Origin: Gordius sp. MW1
Taxonomy: Eukaryota; Nematomorpha; Gordioida; Gordea; Gordiidae
Length of the DNA: 64,000 nucleotides
Assembly: GCA_964036665.1 (NCBI GenBank)
Contig: OZ038526.1
Coordinates: forward strand, 8,742,001-8,806,000
Direction: 5' to 3'
Positions 36,456 to 47,859 of this stretch are shown in pieces; position 1 is the stretch's first letter, and each line of letters starts with the position of its first letter. The notes under the pieces were generated by a model, which was given only the letters and a program-made list of their open reading frames with translations, searched no databases and was not told where the DNA came from. The position numbers and the translations under genes are program-made.

Positions 36456-39099
36456 ATCAGGCTCTATATAATTTCAATGTTTTTACTCAACCCTTTGCAA
36501 ATTATATAAAAAAATTAAACTTTTTTTTCACACCTAACTATTTATTGAGCAACACTAGTTTTTATGATGTTTTTGAGTTCCTGCTTTTTTAAATTTCTAA
36601 TATTTGTTTAAAATTAGTGCAGTTCATGAATTATTTTGCATCTAAATTTTTTACAGATTCTTTTCAAGTATCAGAATAAAAAGTGGCCCCTTTAAGATAT
36701 ACCAAGGTTATAGAACCAGTTGTTTACTAATGAGAACATGGGCATAGCCAGGCTTAGGATTTGGGTGGGGGGCCAAATGTTTAAAAGTTCAATTAGGGGG
36801 GGGGGGCAAAACATATTTTTTTTTAATTTTTAAAGCTTTTTGTATAAATTTGTGATTCCAGGGGGGGGGGGCAGAGGGGGACCTCACATTTTTTAGCCTA
36901 CATATCAATTAAGTAAAAATTTAAGATCTTATTTTCAAACTCGGATTGCCCATTTGCACAGAAAAAAAGATCAAAACTTAAGTTTATTTTTATTCCAATA
37001 TTATTCATTTACCATATATTCTTTATAAATTTTCAATTTAATAAAAAACAAACATCACAATATGTTCTTGTGATAATTGATTATGCCGCCATCTATAAAT
37101 ATTTTTAATGGAAATGTAATTTTCAAATTTTTGACCATCTTTTTATGATTGAAATATGATAATGGGTCATAAAGGAGTGCACCTTGTGAAATTGGTGATT
37201 TCATATGCATGGTAAATATGTTTAAGATTTTCACTAATTTGGCCACAAAAAATTAACCGCTAAAGTTTGAGGCTTTTGGCTGAATTATTTCTACAGAATT
37301 TTTTTAGGAACAAAATGCACCAAAATTTGAGTGAATAACGCAATTACTTTCATAAATATGACAAAAATAGTAAAATCCATAAAACGCTCCCGAACGTGAT
37401 TTTGTCCCTTAAAACCTCCAAAACTTAAAAAGTATTGGCCCAAAATGGCTAATCAGAAATTACTCTAATAAGTGAGGCCTACACCCTCACCAAAATTATC
37501 CTGATTTGAAATGGTCGGACGAAAACGTTTTGATTTGTCATGGAATGGCCCATTGATAAAAATAAGTTGTTTTAAAAATGATAAAACAAAATTTCAAAGG
37601 TATTATTTTTGATAAGATTTCGTTTCATATATATTATTGCTAACTTAAGCTGTCCATCTCCCCTTCTGCCAACATGTTGCTCTTATTTATTTTTGATTGA
37701 GCCACTAAGAAACTAGTTTCATTTTCCAATCACCTATAATTTTTGGAATTTATTCTAGGATTAGTTACTTAACTTGGATCAGGCTCTATATAATTTCAAT
37801 GTTTTTACTCAACCCTATGCAAATTATATAAAAAAATTAAACTTTTTTTTCACACCTAACTATTTATTGAGCAACACTAGTTTTTATGATGTTTTTGAGT
37901 TCCTGCTTTTTTAAATTTCTAATATTTGTTTAAAATTAGTGCAGTTCATGAATTATTTTGCATCTAAATTTTTTACAGATTCTTTTCAAGTATCAGAATA
38001 AAAAGTGGCCCCTTTAAGATATACCAAGGTTATAGAACCAGTTGTTTACTAATGAGAACATGGGCATAGCCAGGCTTAGGATTTGGGTGGGGGGCCAAAT
38101 GTTAAAAAGTTCAATTAGGGGGGGGGGGGCAAAACATATTTTTTTTTAATTTTTAAAGCTTTTTGTATAAATTTGTGATTCCAGGGGGGGGGGCAGAGGG
38201 GGACCCCACATTTTTTAGCCTACATATCAATTAAGTAAAAATTTAAGATCTTATTTTCAAACTCGGATTGCCCATTTGCACAGAAAAAAAGATCAAAACT
38301 TAAGTTTATTTTTATTCCAATATTATTTATTTACCATATATTCTTTATAAATTTTCAATTTAATAAAAAACAAACATCACAATATGTTCTTGTAATAATT
38401 GATTATGCCGCCATCTATAAATATTTTTAATGGAAATGTAATTTTCAAATTTTTGACCATCTTTTTATGATTGAAATATGATAATGGGTCATAAAGGAGT
38501 GCACCTTGTGAAATTGGTGATTTCATATGCATGGTAAATATGTTTAAGATTTTCACTAATTTGGCCACAAAAAATTAACCGCTAAAGTTTGAGGCTTTTG
38601 GCTGAATTATTTCTACAGAATTTTTTTAGGAACAAAATGCACCAAAATTTGAGTGAATAACGCAATTACTTTCATAAATATGACAAAAATAGTAAAATCC
38701 ATAAAACGCTCCCGAACGTGATTTTGTCCCTTAAAACCTCCAAAACTTAAAAAGTATTGGCCCAAAATGGCTAATCAGAAATTACTCTAATAAGTGAGGC
38801 CTACACCCTCACCAAAATTATCCTGATTTGAAATGGTCGGACGAAAACGTTTTGATTTGTCATGGAATGGCCCATTGATAAAAATAAGTTGTTTTAAAAA
38901 TGATAAAACAAAATTTCAAAGGTATTATTTTTGATAAGATTTCGTTTCATATATATTATTGCTAACTTAAGCTGTCCATCTCCCCTTCTGCCAACATGTT
39001 GCTCTTATTTATTTTTGATTGAGCCACTAAGAAAGTAGTTTCATTTTCCAATCACCTATAATTTTTGGAATTTATTCTAGGATTAGTTACTTAACTTGG
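36456..39099. repeat. Tandem duplication, two 1322-bp units
   Basis: 36456-37777 and 37778-39099 are nearly identical over their full length; visible differences are a few substitutions and G-run lengths. Each unit begins at (A)TCAGGCTCTATATAATTTC and ends CTTAACTTGG, and each includes a CATGGGCATAGCCAGG poly-G MITE left end (36737; 38059 area). A 63-residue minus-strand frame repeats in both units (37055, 38377) but matches nothing recognised. Confidence 0.9.
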
Positions 39100-39238
39100 C
39101 TTTTAATTAATGCTATAACCAACTTTTCTTATTTTTTGGACACTGAGCAGTAATAAGAGCTACATCTCAGTCTTAATTTTACGTATTTGTATGATGCTAC
39201 TTACTATACTTTATGTTTATTTACAAGTGGGAAGTATT

Positions 39239-40775
39239 AATTGCTATGCAATTTATTGGCTCGTTTTTTGTTGTCCGTCCGTCGTCCACCAAGTTATTTT
39301 CGGTATCATTTCAAAATGTCACAGTCCAAAATGCAACTAAGCCACATCTCGCAATTACTCATTGCGCAAGCGCATAATTTCCATTGGGTAGTGTTTTAGG
39401 TCAGCGTTTTAGGTTAGGGTTTGGGTTAGGTTTAGATGCACATCAAATTCCCTCCCCATTTGAGATTTAATTTTTCGTGATATTCGTGTGACATTTTGGA
39501 CTGTGACATTTTGAACCCAAGACGTTATTTTCACCGACGTTCTGACTTGCAGGTTCGAGTTCAAGCCCAGGAGAGGACGAATTTTTTTTTTTTAATTAAA
39601 TTAATATCTTGTTCTTGTTAATACCATTGATAATATGACTTTTTGACCGTCCGCAGGCTACTAACCAATGAAAAAAATGACCATTGGCCAAATAAATCGA
39701 AATTTTTTTTTCCCGTTTTTGAATTTGTATATTAGTTTAACTTTGATAATTACCCTATGCTCTCCCCTTCAAGGGCCAATGCCTCTACTGATATGGGTCC
39801 CTGTGCCCCTACAAATTTTATCCCCAATTAGCATAGATATTATATATCCTGCCTACATAATTAAGAAAAATGAGCGGATGTTCATATTCGTTTACCCCAC
39901 ACCTTTATTAATTGCTATGCAATTTATGGGCTCGTTTTTTGTTGTCCGTTGTCCGTCCACCAAGTTATTTTCACCGGCTTTCTAACTTGCAGGTTCGAGT
40001 TCAAGCCCAGAAGGGGACAAATTTTTTTTTTAATTAAATTAATATTTTGTTCTTGTTAATACCCTTGATAATATGACTTTTTGACCGTCCGCTGGCTACT
40101 GACCAGTGAAAAATATGACCATTGGCCAAAGTATAAATCGAAATTTTTTTTCTTCGTTTTTGAATAGTTATATTAGATTAACATTGATAATTACCCTATG
40201 CCCTCCCCTACAAGGGCCTATGCATCTACTGATATAAGTCCCTGTGCCCCTATAAAAGCCTATGCCTTTACTGATGTGGGTTCGAATCCCGGCGAGGGTA
40301 AACTCTTAATTGCTGGTTCGAATCCCGGAGAGGGTAAAATTTTTATTTATTTTTTTAAATTAAATTAATATATTGTTCTTGTTAATACCGTTGATAATAT
40401 GACTTTTGGCTGTCCGCTGGCTACTAACCAATGAAAAAATGACCATTGGCCAAAGTAAATCGAATTTAGTATTCAAATTAATATATTGTTTTTGTTAATA
40501 CCATTGATAATATGGCTTTTTGGCCGTCCGCTAGCTGCATTGGAAAAAAATAACCATTGGCCAAATTGTGAATCGAAATTTTTTTTCGTTCTCTTATGTA
40601 TTAATAGACCGTCTCTTGGTACTGACCAATGGAAAAAAATGACCATTGGCCAAATTGTGATTTAAAATTTTTTTTTCGTTTGTCTCTCAAGTATTTATAT
40701 CCTTTTTGACCGTGTCCTGGCTACTGACCAATGAAAAAAATGACCATTGGCCAAATTGTATTTATTTCGTTGATT
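39239..40775 (+). mobile_element. Helentron/HINE-like repeats, two partial copies
   Basis: Two 5' termini (AATTGCTATGCAATT at 39239 and 39910), each followed by GGCTCG, GTCCGTCC, and an ACTTGCAGGTTCGAGTTCAAGCCCAG-type segment, then minisatellite units with the CCAATGG hairpin to about 40765. tRNA T-arm-like GGTTCGAATCCCGG occurs at about 40280 and 40316. The 3' GC hairpin is missing, so both are truncated. Confidence 0.55.
39310..39515. mobile_element. 206-bp MITE with 24-bp perfect TIRs
   Basis: Arms at 39310-39333 and 39492-39515 are perfect inverted copies, starting TTCAAAATGTCACAGTCC. The neighbouring copy at 39957 supplies the uninterrupted site, and shows that a CCAAG..TTATTTTC segment is present on both sides of the insertion. 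The interior holds a degenerate TTAGG-rich stretch (39405-39432). Confidence 0.6.
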
Positions 40776-42047
40776 AGGGCGGCATCTAATGAGTCATAAA
40801 AGAAATTCATGAGCAGGAAACTTAGTTGCAAATGGTAAACATTTTTTCATTTCCTTGTCATATGTCAATAAGAAATCAATTTAGATTCCATGAAAATATA
40901 TTTTGTAATTTATCAACTTATAAATATACAAATTTATTAAGATTATGGCTAAAATTTTAAAAAATAATCACTTTGCCCCTCCCTAAATCATTAATGCCCC
41001 CCTCTAATTCCAATGCTGGCTAGGCCCATAAATATATTTATACCTTTGCTTAACGTTTAATGTTAATGAATGAATAATCAATTTTGTTAGTATATGGAAC
41101 CAATGTTAGAATTCTTAATCGGCAAAGGTGGTCAAGGCGATTAGGATTTATGCAATTTTGTGAGGAACTCCCAAGATATGTATGCCATAGCATAAGTCTG
41201 CCATACTTATCTCTAAATTTTGTAAAAAAAATTGATTTAGACATAAAAAAAAATATTGTAATAAACTTATTTATTTTACCCAGATGCAAATTAAGGGGAG
41301 CGTGTCAAAAACTTGCAGCATAAGGGACTATCCCTTATCCCAATCATACACGGAATTTCTTTACTTAAACAGATATCCCATATTGGCATATACCTTTTAA
41401 CTCCGTAAAATAACTCAAAAATTTATTATACACTTAAAATAAAATTAAACTTACACCCTTAAAATATATGATAACTTAATGTGTAGATCTATTGTGAGTA
41501 TATTAATTTTAGTTTATTAGGTTGGTTTTAATGATTGGACAAAGAATAAATGCGGGATAGCGATTAAGAGAATTGATGCCAACCTTTGCTTACCACCATA
41601 TATTTTAATTTTATTATAGTCGTGGAGTAGTGGTGGAGTTTAGGATTGCCATGAATCGGCAATTTGCGACCCGAAATAAACAGCCATACCCTCGGTATAT
41701 GCGGTATTGATTAATGTTGGGGTTTACTCTACCGCGCCTATATTATAAAGGGGAGAGAGGGAATTTTTTAATTAATATTTCTATCCCAAAAATGAATGTC
41801 TCCTTTATTATAAATTCGTATCAATAACAATTAAAAAACTGGTAGTACATACATTTTGGTGTGAATATTTTCAAGATCGCGTGAATTTACATCCTATAAA
41901 GATTTTTTTAATAAAAAAGTTTAAAATGTTACTAATTTTTCTTATCTAAGAAGTAAAAAAATAGTTGTTGAATTAATACTAAACATACCCAAATATATAA
42001 AATATCAATAATCATTATGATAGTATTTTGACAATGTCTTATATATT
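40776..42047. other. Intergenic DNA with a poly-G MITE fragment
   Basis: 40977-41031 is a C-rich right-end fragment of the CATGGGCGTA family (GCTGGCTAGGCCCAT). The overlapping 79-residue frames at 41050-41323 on opposite strands have no recognisable domain. Confidence 0.35.
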
Positions 42048-42356
42048 ATGTTGTAAAAATGGCTGGATTTTATTTGGTAGACCTTTCGTATTTGTCGACT
42101 AAACTTAAACAGATTATCTGTCTTTATGAGCCCAAGGGGAGGGGCGGCTGCCCCTATTTAAATCCAACTTTTTTTAATTTACTAAAATGTCAAAAATTTT
42201 GCCCCCTCTAATTCCAATGCCAGCTACGCCCATGGCTACTTTTCTTAGTCGCATAAACAGCAGAACAAAGAGTTTTTGGTCAAACCTTTTGTCTGTTTAT
42301 GTTTAATCGACCAAACCAAAGGTCGACCAAACAAAACCCAGTCGTTTTTACAGCAT
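42048..42356. mobile_element. TIR element with a nested poly-G MITE fragment
   Basis: Inverted arms of about 60 bases begin ATGTTGTAAAAATGGCTGG and end in the inverse of ATGCTGTAAAAACGACTGG, both including TTTGGTCGACCTTT-like sequence. A CATGGGCGTA-family fragment ending GCTACGCCCATG (42225-42236 area) sits between them. No coding capacity. Confidence 0.5.
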
Positions 42357-42392
42357 TACTTATTTCATAAACTATAATTCCAAAATGCACGA

Positions 42393-42706
42393 GTGCTATG
42401 CAATTTATGGGCTCGCTATTTGTTGTCCGTCTTTCAACTTTCTGGTTCAATCCCCGGAGAGGACAAATTTTTTTTTTTTAAATTAAATTAATATATTGTT
42501 CTTGTTTATACCATTTAACTTTTTTAGTATAAATTAATAATTTTGCATTTTGTACCCCCCTATAGGCATTCTTGCCCCTTCTCACCTTTTTCGTTCATAA
42601 ATTGCATAGCAAATATGGTACGTTTATACATAGATGAATCGTTCCCCCTTCTCTTCCCCTCCTCCCCTTCCCCCCTCCCCCTTCCCACGAGGGCCGAAGG
42701 CCCAAG
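42393..42706 (+). mobile_element. Compact Helentron/HINE-like element
   Basis: About 314 bp carrying both ends with almost no core: GCTATGCAATTTATGGGCTCG, GTTGTCCGTC, one GGTTCAATCCCCGGAGAGG segment, the inverted subterminal CATAAATTGCATAGCAAAT, the C/T tract, and the 3' GGGCCGAAGGCCC hairpin. The first three bases of the 5' hairpin are altered. It defines the minimal unit of the family. Confidence 0.6.
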
Positions 42707-43404
42707 TTTATATAAATTTTTAAACCCTTAATATAAGTTATTTCTTATGATTTTCTTTGTTATATTATTAATTTATTGTTTTAATAATTTATTTGCCATC
42801 TCTATTTTATTTCGCTGTAATTTTATTTGATTTTTTGTAAATATTTAATAAATTTCGTTAATTGCTTATTTCAGTGCCATTTTTTATAATTTTAAGTTAA
42901 GTTGTTGCCTTAGCTATCCAAGACGAGATTATTAATGAGTTAGGAAACAATCTCAAACCAAAATCTGTAAGACTTTTTTGAAGGACAGCATATTTTTCTA
43001 TAGATTTTAAACGACAAATCCATATTTGTTTGAAGAAAAGAAAGAATTTATACATATCAGTTTATTGCATATCAATGATTATAAAGTTAAATTTGAAAGG
43101 GGAATTAAATCGATCCTATGTGTAGAATTAATAAACGAATGCAATATATATTTATCAAATAAACCTTTTTAAAGTAAGCTAATTTAAGTCAATGTAATTT
43201 TAAATTTCTTTATGAAAATTGGGAACTAAACTGACTTTTTTAGCTCAAATTAAAAATTATGTGTATAGGATGACTTGGAAAACTAGTAGACAACCAATTA
43301 AAACAGGCTTAAGTAATGTATATTTGAACAATAAAAATATTTTGAAAAAGGGAAAAGGCTTAATAACTTGGATTTTTAACTAATACTTCTAAATTAGATC
43401 ATGC
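42707..43404. other. AT-rich intergenic DNA
   Basis: No feature recognised. The last eight bases (GATCATGC) are the target duplication of the next element. Confidence 0.35.
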
Positions 43405-43738
43405 CATGGGCGTACGCAGGTTTTAAATAAGGGGGGGGGGCAGATTAAAATTTTCCTGCGTCCAAAAAAAAATACAAAAATTTTCCTGAGAGCAAAAAAA
43501 AAAGTCTCGACGTCTAAAAAATTTCATGTGAGCAAAAGAAAAGCAACTGCCCTAATTAGACAGTATAAGCAGCCAGATCCCCGGCCCCCCCTGGCAAATT
43601 AGGGGGGGGGGCAAAGGGTCCAGCTGCCCCTTCCGGCTAATTAGGGGGGGGGGGCAAAACATATATTTTTTTTAATTTGTTAGGGTTTTTGTATTGAAAT
43701 TTTTTTTTACTTAGGGGGGGGGGCAGCGTACGCCCATG
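43405..43738. mobile_element. Intact CATGGGCGTA poly-G MITE with 8-bp target duplication
   Basis: TIRs CATGGGCGTACGC (43405) and GCGTACGCCCATG (ending 43738), flanked by a perfect 8-bp duplication GATCATGC (43397-43404 and 43739-43746). The interior has four G runs of 8-10 bases, each before CA. 334 bp, non-coding. An 8-bp duplication fits hAT or P-type transposition. Confidence 0.85.
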
Positions 43739-43777
43739 GATCATGCGTTTAAAGCTTTATAATTAATCCGACAGGTA

Positions 43778-44090
43778 CCAGTGTAACATGTAAGTGACGC
43801 AACTTTAAAACCACTTTTCTCAAAAACTAATAAAAAAAAACATTTCTAAATAAATTTGAAAGAATGGATTGGGATAAATCATCTGATACATGTTTATTAC
43901 TTTTTCTTCATTGGTTCTTGAATTATAATCGTGAAAATCGAAATTTCGACCTGCCTTCTTATATTCCATATTTATGTACACTCAATAAGTTTTTGCCACT
44001 TAATTGACAACTGTATAATTTTTCCATATGAGTATTTTGAAGACTTTTAAATTTGCCATAAATTTGAACGTCACCTACAGGTTACACTGG
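43778..44090. mobile_element. CCAGTGTAAC TIR element
   Basis: Ends CCAGTGTAACATGTAAGTGA and the inverse of CCAGTGTAACCTGTAGGTGA, 313 bp. A third copy of the same end lies at 45585 in the same orientation as the left end. No clear target duplication. Confidence 0.5.
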
Positions 44091-44723
44091 GCAGATCTTA
44101 TGTGCCAAACTTTTAATGATTTAATTAAAAAACTATAAATCTTATAATGATTTTTTCCTTAGCTTTCTTTGCAAAAGTTAATAGTATAAAGGGGGTGGGG
44201 GTAGAATAGTCGAGAATAGCAAGACAGAGATCTACATTTCTATAATTCATTCTAATTTTATATTTTTATAGAATTTACCCCATGAATTTGATAGTAGATG
44301 GCGGACTTTAAATGTTGGTCTCATTTTCAGGTTTGTATCAATAAGTCAGCTAATATAAAAAGCTAAAAAAGATCGAAAATCGAGTTTTAACTGTCGTTGC
44401 TCCCCTTCAATAATATGAAAGTTTTACTTTTTTGCTTTAGTTCATATGCAAAAAACACACACATAATTTAAGATTAACGATCAAAAAATTAGAAATTTAT
44501 ATTACACTTTTTTAACTGGTAACTATCTCCCAAAAATGTCAAAATCTTCAACAAAATAATATCCAATGGTATGCGTAGAAAATAATTTCAAAACATAATC
44601 GGACAACTCTCAACAGTCCTAACACACAAATTTTCCAAGTTTTTAGGCGTTCTGGATATTATAAATGATAAGTTCAAAATCAATTAAAAAAAGTGCAACC
44701 CATATTTTAATAAATAAATCCTA

Positions 44724-45382
44724 GGTGCCTTTTATGGATATCACACAGCAAAGGAAGAAAGGAATCCTTTTAGATTTCGTTTTAAGATGTGGTGTAATGC
44801 CCCTAAAACCGGCTATCTTGCTACCTTGGAACAGTACCAAGGAACAACTACGTTATAGTTGATCAAGTAAATTGAAAGAGGATTAGTTACATTACAATGC
44901 TAAATTAATAACTTGTCTTTCAAAGGTGAATATCGTAGCCACAAAAACAGGGCATTTAAAACATCTTAAATGTCTATTGATATAAAATCCACAAAAAATA
45001 AAGGATTTATTCCGCAAAGGAATATTTCTAGCTTTATGGCAATACGTTGGCACGATAATTAAAACGAGGCTTTTAGTTTTTAAACGTATTACATACAGTA
45101 GAATCACACCTCTATAAAAGGCCAGGTAAATATTTTTGTTGAATGCCCCAAAAGATATGAAATAAATTTATGGGCGGCGTAGATTGCTCTGATTAAATGT
45201 TGATGCCACAAAAGTATCTTTTCGGGGCAGAAATTGGTCCTTCTCATTATTTAATCAATGCCTGCCAGATCTATTGTCGTAACAAAGAATTAAACTCTGC
45301 AGCTATAAAAAATGAATTGTCCAAAATTATTGTTAAAAATAGAACCGACCTTTTAAATGGACTCACAATCTTAGATTTTTAA
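44724..45382 (+). pseudogene. piggyBac-like transposase relic
   Basis: Cut-and-paste DDE transposase remains, broken by several stops and frameshifts. Recognisable blocks in order: NPFRFRFKMWCNAPKTGYL followed by LEQYQG (44780-44845; family form KPIRFGYKxW...GYxxxxxxYxG), a GFIPQRNISSFMAIRWHDN block (about 45000-45060; family xxVxxxxWxDNK), NKFMGGVDCSD (about 45160-45195; the NxxMGGVDxxDQM motif), and a C-terminal HYLIN-A-Q-Y-RN block (45245-45280). The N-terminal third and the catalytic start are not recognised upstream. Not functional. No TTAA-flanked ends were located. Confidence 0.75.
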
Positions 45383-46388
45383 GGTCAGATCAGAGACGCG
45401 ATAACGAAAAAAAGTGCACCCAACGGCCCTGCTCTGTATGCAGCTAAGCAAAACCATAATTTTATGCCCATACTTCAATGTTAGACCTCACATTCATGGT
45501 TGATCATCGTTGCAATATAATTAACAAATTTTTCACGTATTTTAGTCCTTTAATAAAATTTAAAATTAGCTTATTTTATGTCTCCCAGTGCAACCTGTAG
45601 GTGACACACCTTTATTTCCGGAACTAGGAAATTTTTCCAAATTTTTTTAAATATTAAGCCATCTAAAGCATAGTCCAAAATGTTTTTTATAAAAATTATT
45701 TCAGCCGATTCGTTAGTGGTACCTGTCGGGTTAAACTTCGAACATTACGAGTTAGGTGAAGCAATTATTTTTTTAATTGTTAATATTTTACTTAAAATGG
45801 TAGTTTAATAATAAACAAATTACATTTTCTATCTCTCATGGATTGCCTGCTGACTGGCTGCCGTTATAGGCATATTAGTTGAGTTAATGAAGGCTTTCAA
45901 ATCCTAAAATAAAATATTAAATTCGCCCAAAATTAAACTTACTAATTTAAAATTGTCACTTAAATTAATATCATCGATAGACGTCTAACATCATCACCTA
46001 CAGCATAGTTTATGAACAGCTTTTTGTATTCCCTTCTAAGTTTTACATATTTCGGCAACAAAAATGATCTTGAAACTACCTCGACTTGATGGGAAGGATA
46101 AAAAGTCTAACGTAATTTATAACCAAAAGTCGTCACACACTATTATTTAAATCCCTGAGCCAATAAAACCAAAATGTCATTAAATCTCAAACTCCAAAGC
46201 AAAAGGATTGGGTTTCTAGCTTGGTTTAGCGCTAGATAGCTTGAGGCTTCTTTCAATTAGCGACGTTTACCAACCTAACAAACCCCATTCTTTAGTGTTA
46301 TGATCCTACCAAGCTCAATCCATGCATATTCTCCCCAGAACGCCCTGTCGATTAACGGCACTATCAATTTTGAGACATGAGAGAGTTA
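45383..46388. other. Intergenic DNA with one isolated TIR end
   Basis: CCAGTGCAACCTGTAGGTGA at 45585 belongs to the family at 43778. Nothing else recognised. Confidence 0.35.
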
Positions 46389-46566
46389 GGGAGCGTTCGT
46401 GATGACGCGTGAAGCGAAAAAAACAAGGTTAATTTTTGGGCTAATTTATCAAACTCTTCATTTTTGTTATTAATATCTTTATATTCATCGTGAAATTTAT
46501 AATATATCAATGGTATTTATTGATAAGATCGTAACTATTCTGTAAACATATAAAATTATATAAAAA

Positions 46567-47562
46567 CTCGGACCTTCGGCCCTCGTGGGAAGGGGGAGAA
46601 GGGAAGGGAAGAGGGGAAGGGAAGGGGGGACGATTCATCTGTACTTCGTATAAATGTATCATATTTGCTATGCAATTTATGGGCGAGAAAGGTGGGAAGG
46701 GGCGAGAATGCCTATAGGGGGGTATTAAATGCCTAATGATTAATTATTTATACAAATTTTCCATTATAGGCAAAATGTAATATAGGCAAGGATTAAGGTT
46801 AGATTTAGTGTTTGCATCTAGTTGCGTTTGCGTATTACATTAGTTTTTATGGCCTTTATTGATTATGGGTCTAACAAACATTATATTATAAAACAACACA
46901 ATGTTAAGAATTTGCAGAATTGTTGGGAAAAATTTTTTGTTGAATTTGAACAATTTTTAATTAAAAAAATCAAAAATTTGGCCAATGGTCACTTTTTCTC
47001 CATTGGTCAGTACCATCAGATACTCTATAAGTCAATGATAGCCAAAAAACGGAAAAAAAATTTTGATGCTCACTTTGGCCAATGGTCATTTTTTTTCCAT
47101 TGGTCAGCAGCCAGCGGACGGCCAAAAAGTCTTATTATCAATGATAGTAACAAGAACAATCATAAGAGTCAAAAAAACTCCGGGATTCTAACCCCAAAAC
47201 TAGTTAAATTGCATAGCAATTAAAAAGTAAACAACTTTTATTTATGTTTATTATATAACTAGTAAATTGCATAGCATTAAAAGTAAACAACTTTTATCTA
47301 TGTTTATTATATAATAGATAATTTAACAAATCTTATATATAACACACCGAGGGAGATAGAGATGAGGGGTGGGGCACCTCTTATGCATTAATTTAAAAAA
47401 TAACACAGCGAGGGAGATAGAGATGAGGGGTGGGGCACCTCTTTCTCATGCATTAATTTAAAAAAGCGATAACCTAATATACCCAATGCAAATAGATAGG
47501 GAGGGTAACGGACGGACAACGGACGGACAACAAAAAACGAGCCAATAAATTGCATAGCAATT
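46567..47562 (-). mobile_element. Helentron/HINE-like element, minus-strand copy
   Basis: Read on the minus strand: AATTGCTATGCAATT at 47548-47562, TTGTCCGTCCG repeats, the GGTGCCCCACCCCTCATC unit twice, two internal hairpin copies (about 47205-47275), two minisatellite units, inverted subterminal repeat (46667-46685), C/T tract, and the end hairpin with one altered base (GGGCCGAAGGTCC). The reading frame over 46822-47223 is array translation. Confidence 0.65.
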
Positions 47563-47767
47563 AAAAGTACATACATACCTAATTCAATTTTTTAACCATC
47601 GTGCGAAAAGTACAAAATGATTTGTATCTTATTTTCGTTTGCTTTTTGCCGCGGGCGAAAATAATCGTCTGCGGTTTCACTATGAACGCCTCCTATTAAC
47701 AATTATTATTTTCGTGCTATATGATAAATTTCACGATTGAATATATAGATATTAATAAAAACCCATA

Positions 47768-47782
47768 AATTGCATAGCAATT
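47768..47782 (-). repeat. Solo hairpin insertion in a TIR arm
   Basis: AATTGCATAGCAATT with CCCATA before it. The opposite arm of the same fold-back element (about 46460) lacks exactly this block. Confidence 0.7.
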
Positions 47783-47859
47783 AAAATGAAGAGTTTGATA
47801 ATTTAGCCCAAATATTCACTTTGCTTTTTTTCGCTTCGCGCGTCATCACGAACGCCGCG

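Larger units (their letters stand above)
46389..47859. mobile_element. Fold-back TIR element interrupted by a Helentron-like copy
   Basis: Left arm (46389 to about 46500) and right arm (about 47710-47859) are inverted copies sharing GCGTTCGTGATGACGCG, GAAGCGAAAAAAA, TTTGGGCTAA and TATCAAACTCTTCATTTT. Each end abuts TTA, which would fit a PIF/Harbinger-type 3-bp duplication, although this is inferred from a very short match. The interior is occupied by 46567-47562, and the right arm carries a solo hairpin at 47768. Confidence 0.55.

Noticed and set aside
37055..38568. Pair of identical 63-residue minus-strand frames
   Set aside because: They are duplicated only because the 1322-bp unit is duplicated; no domain, splice partner or homologue is recognised.
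41050..41323. Overlapping 79-residue frames on both strands
   Set aside because: No domain, no splice context, and mutual antisense overlap suggest chance.
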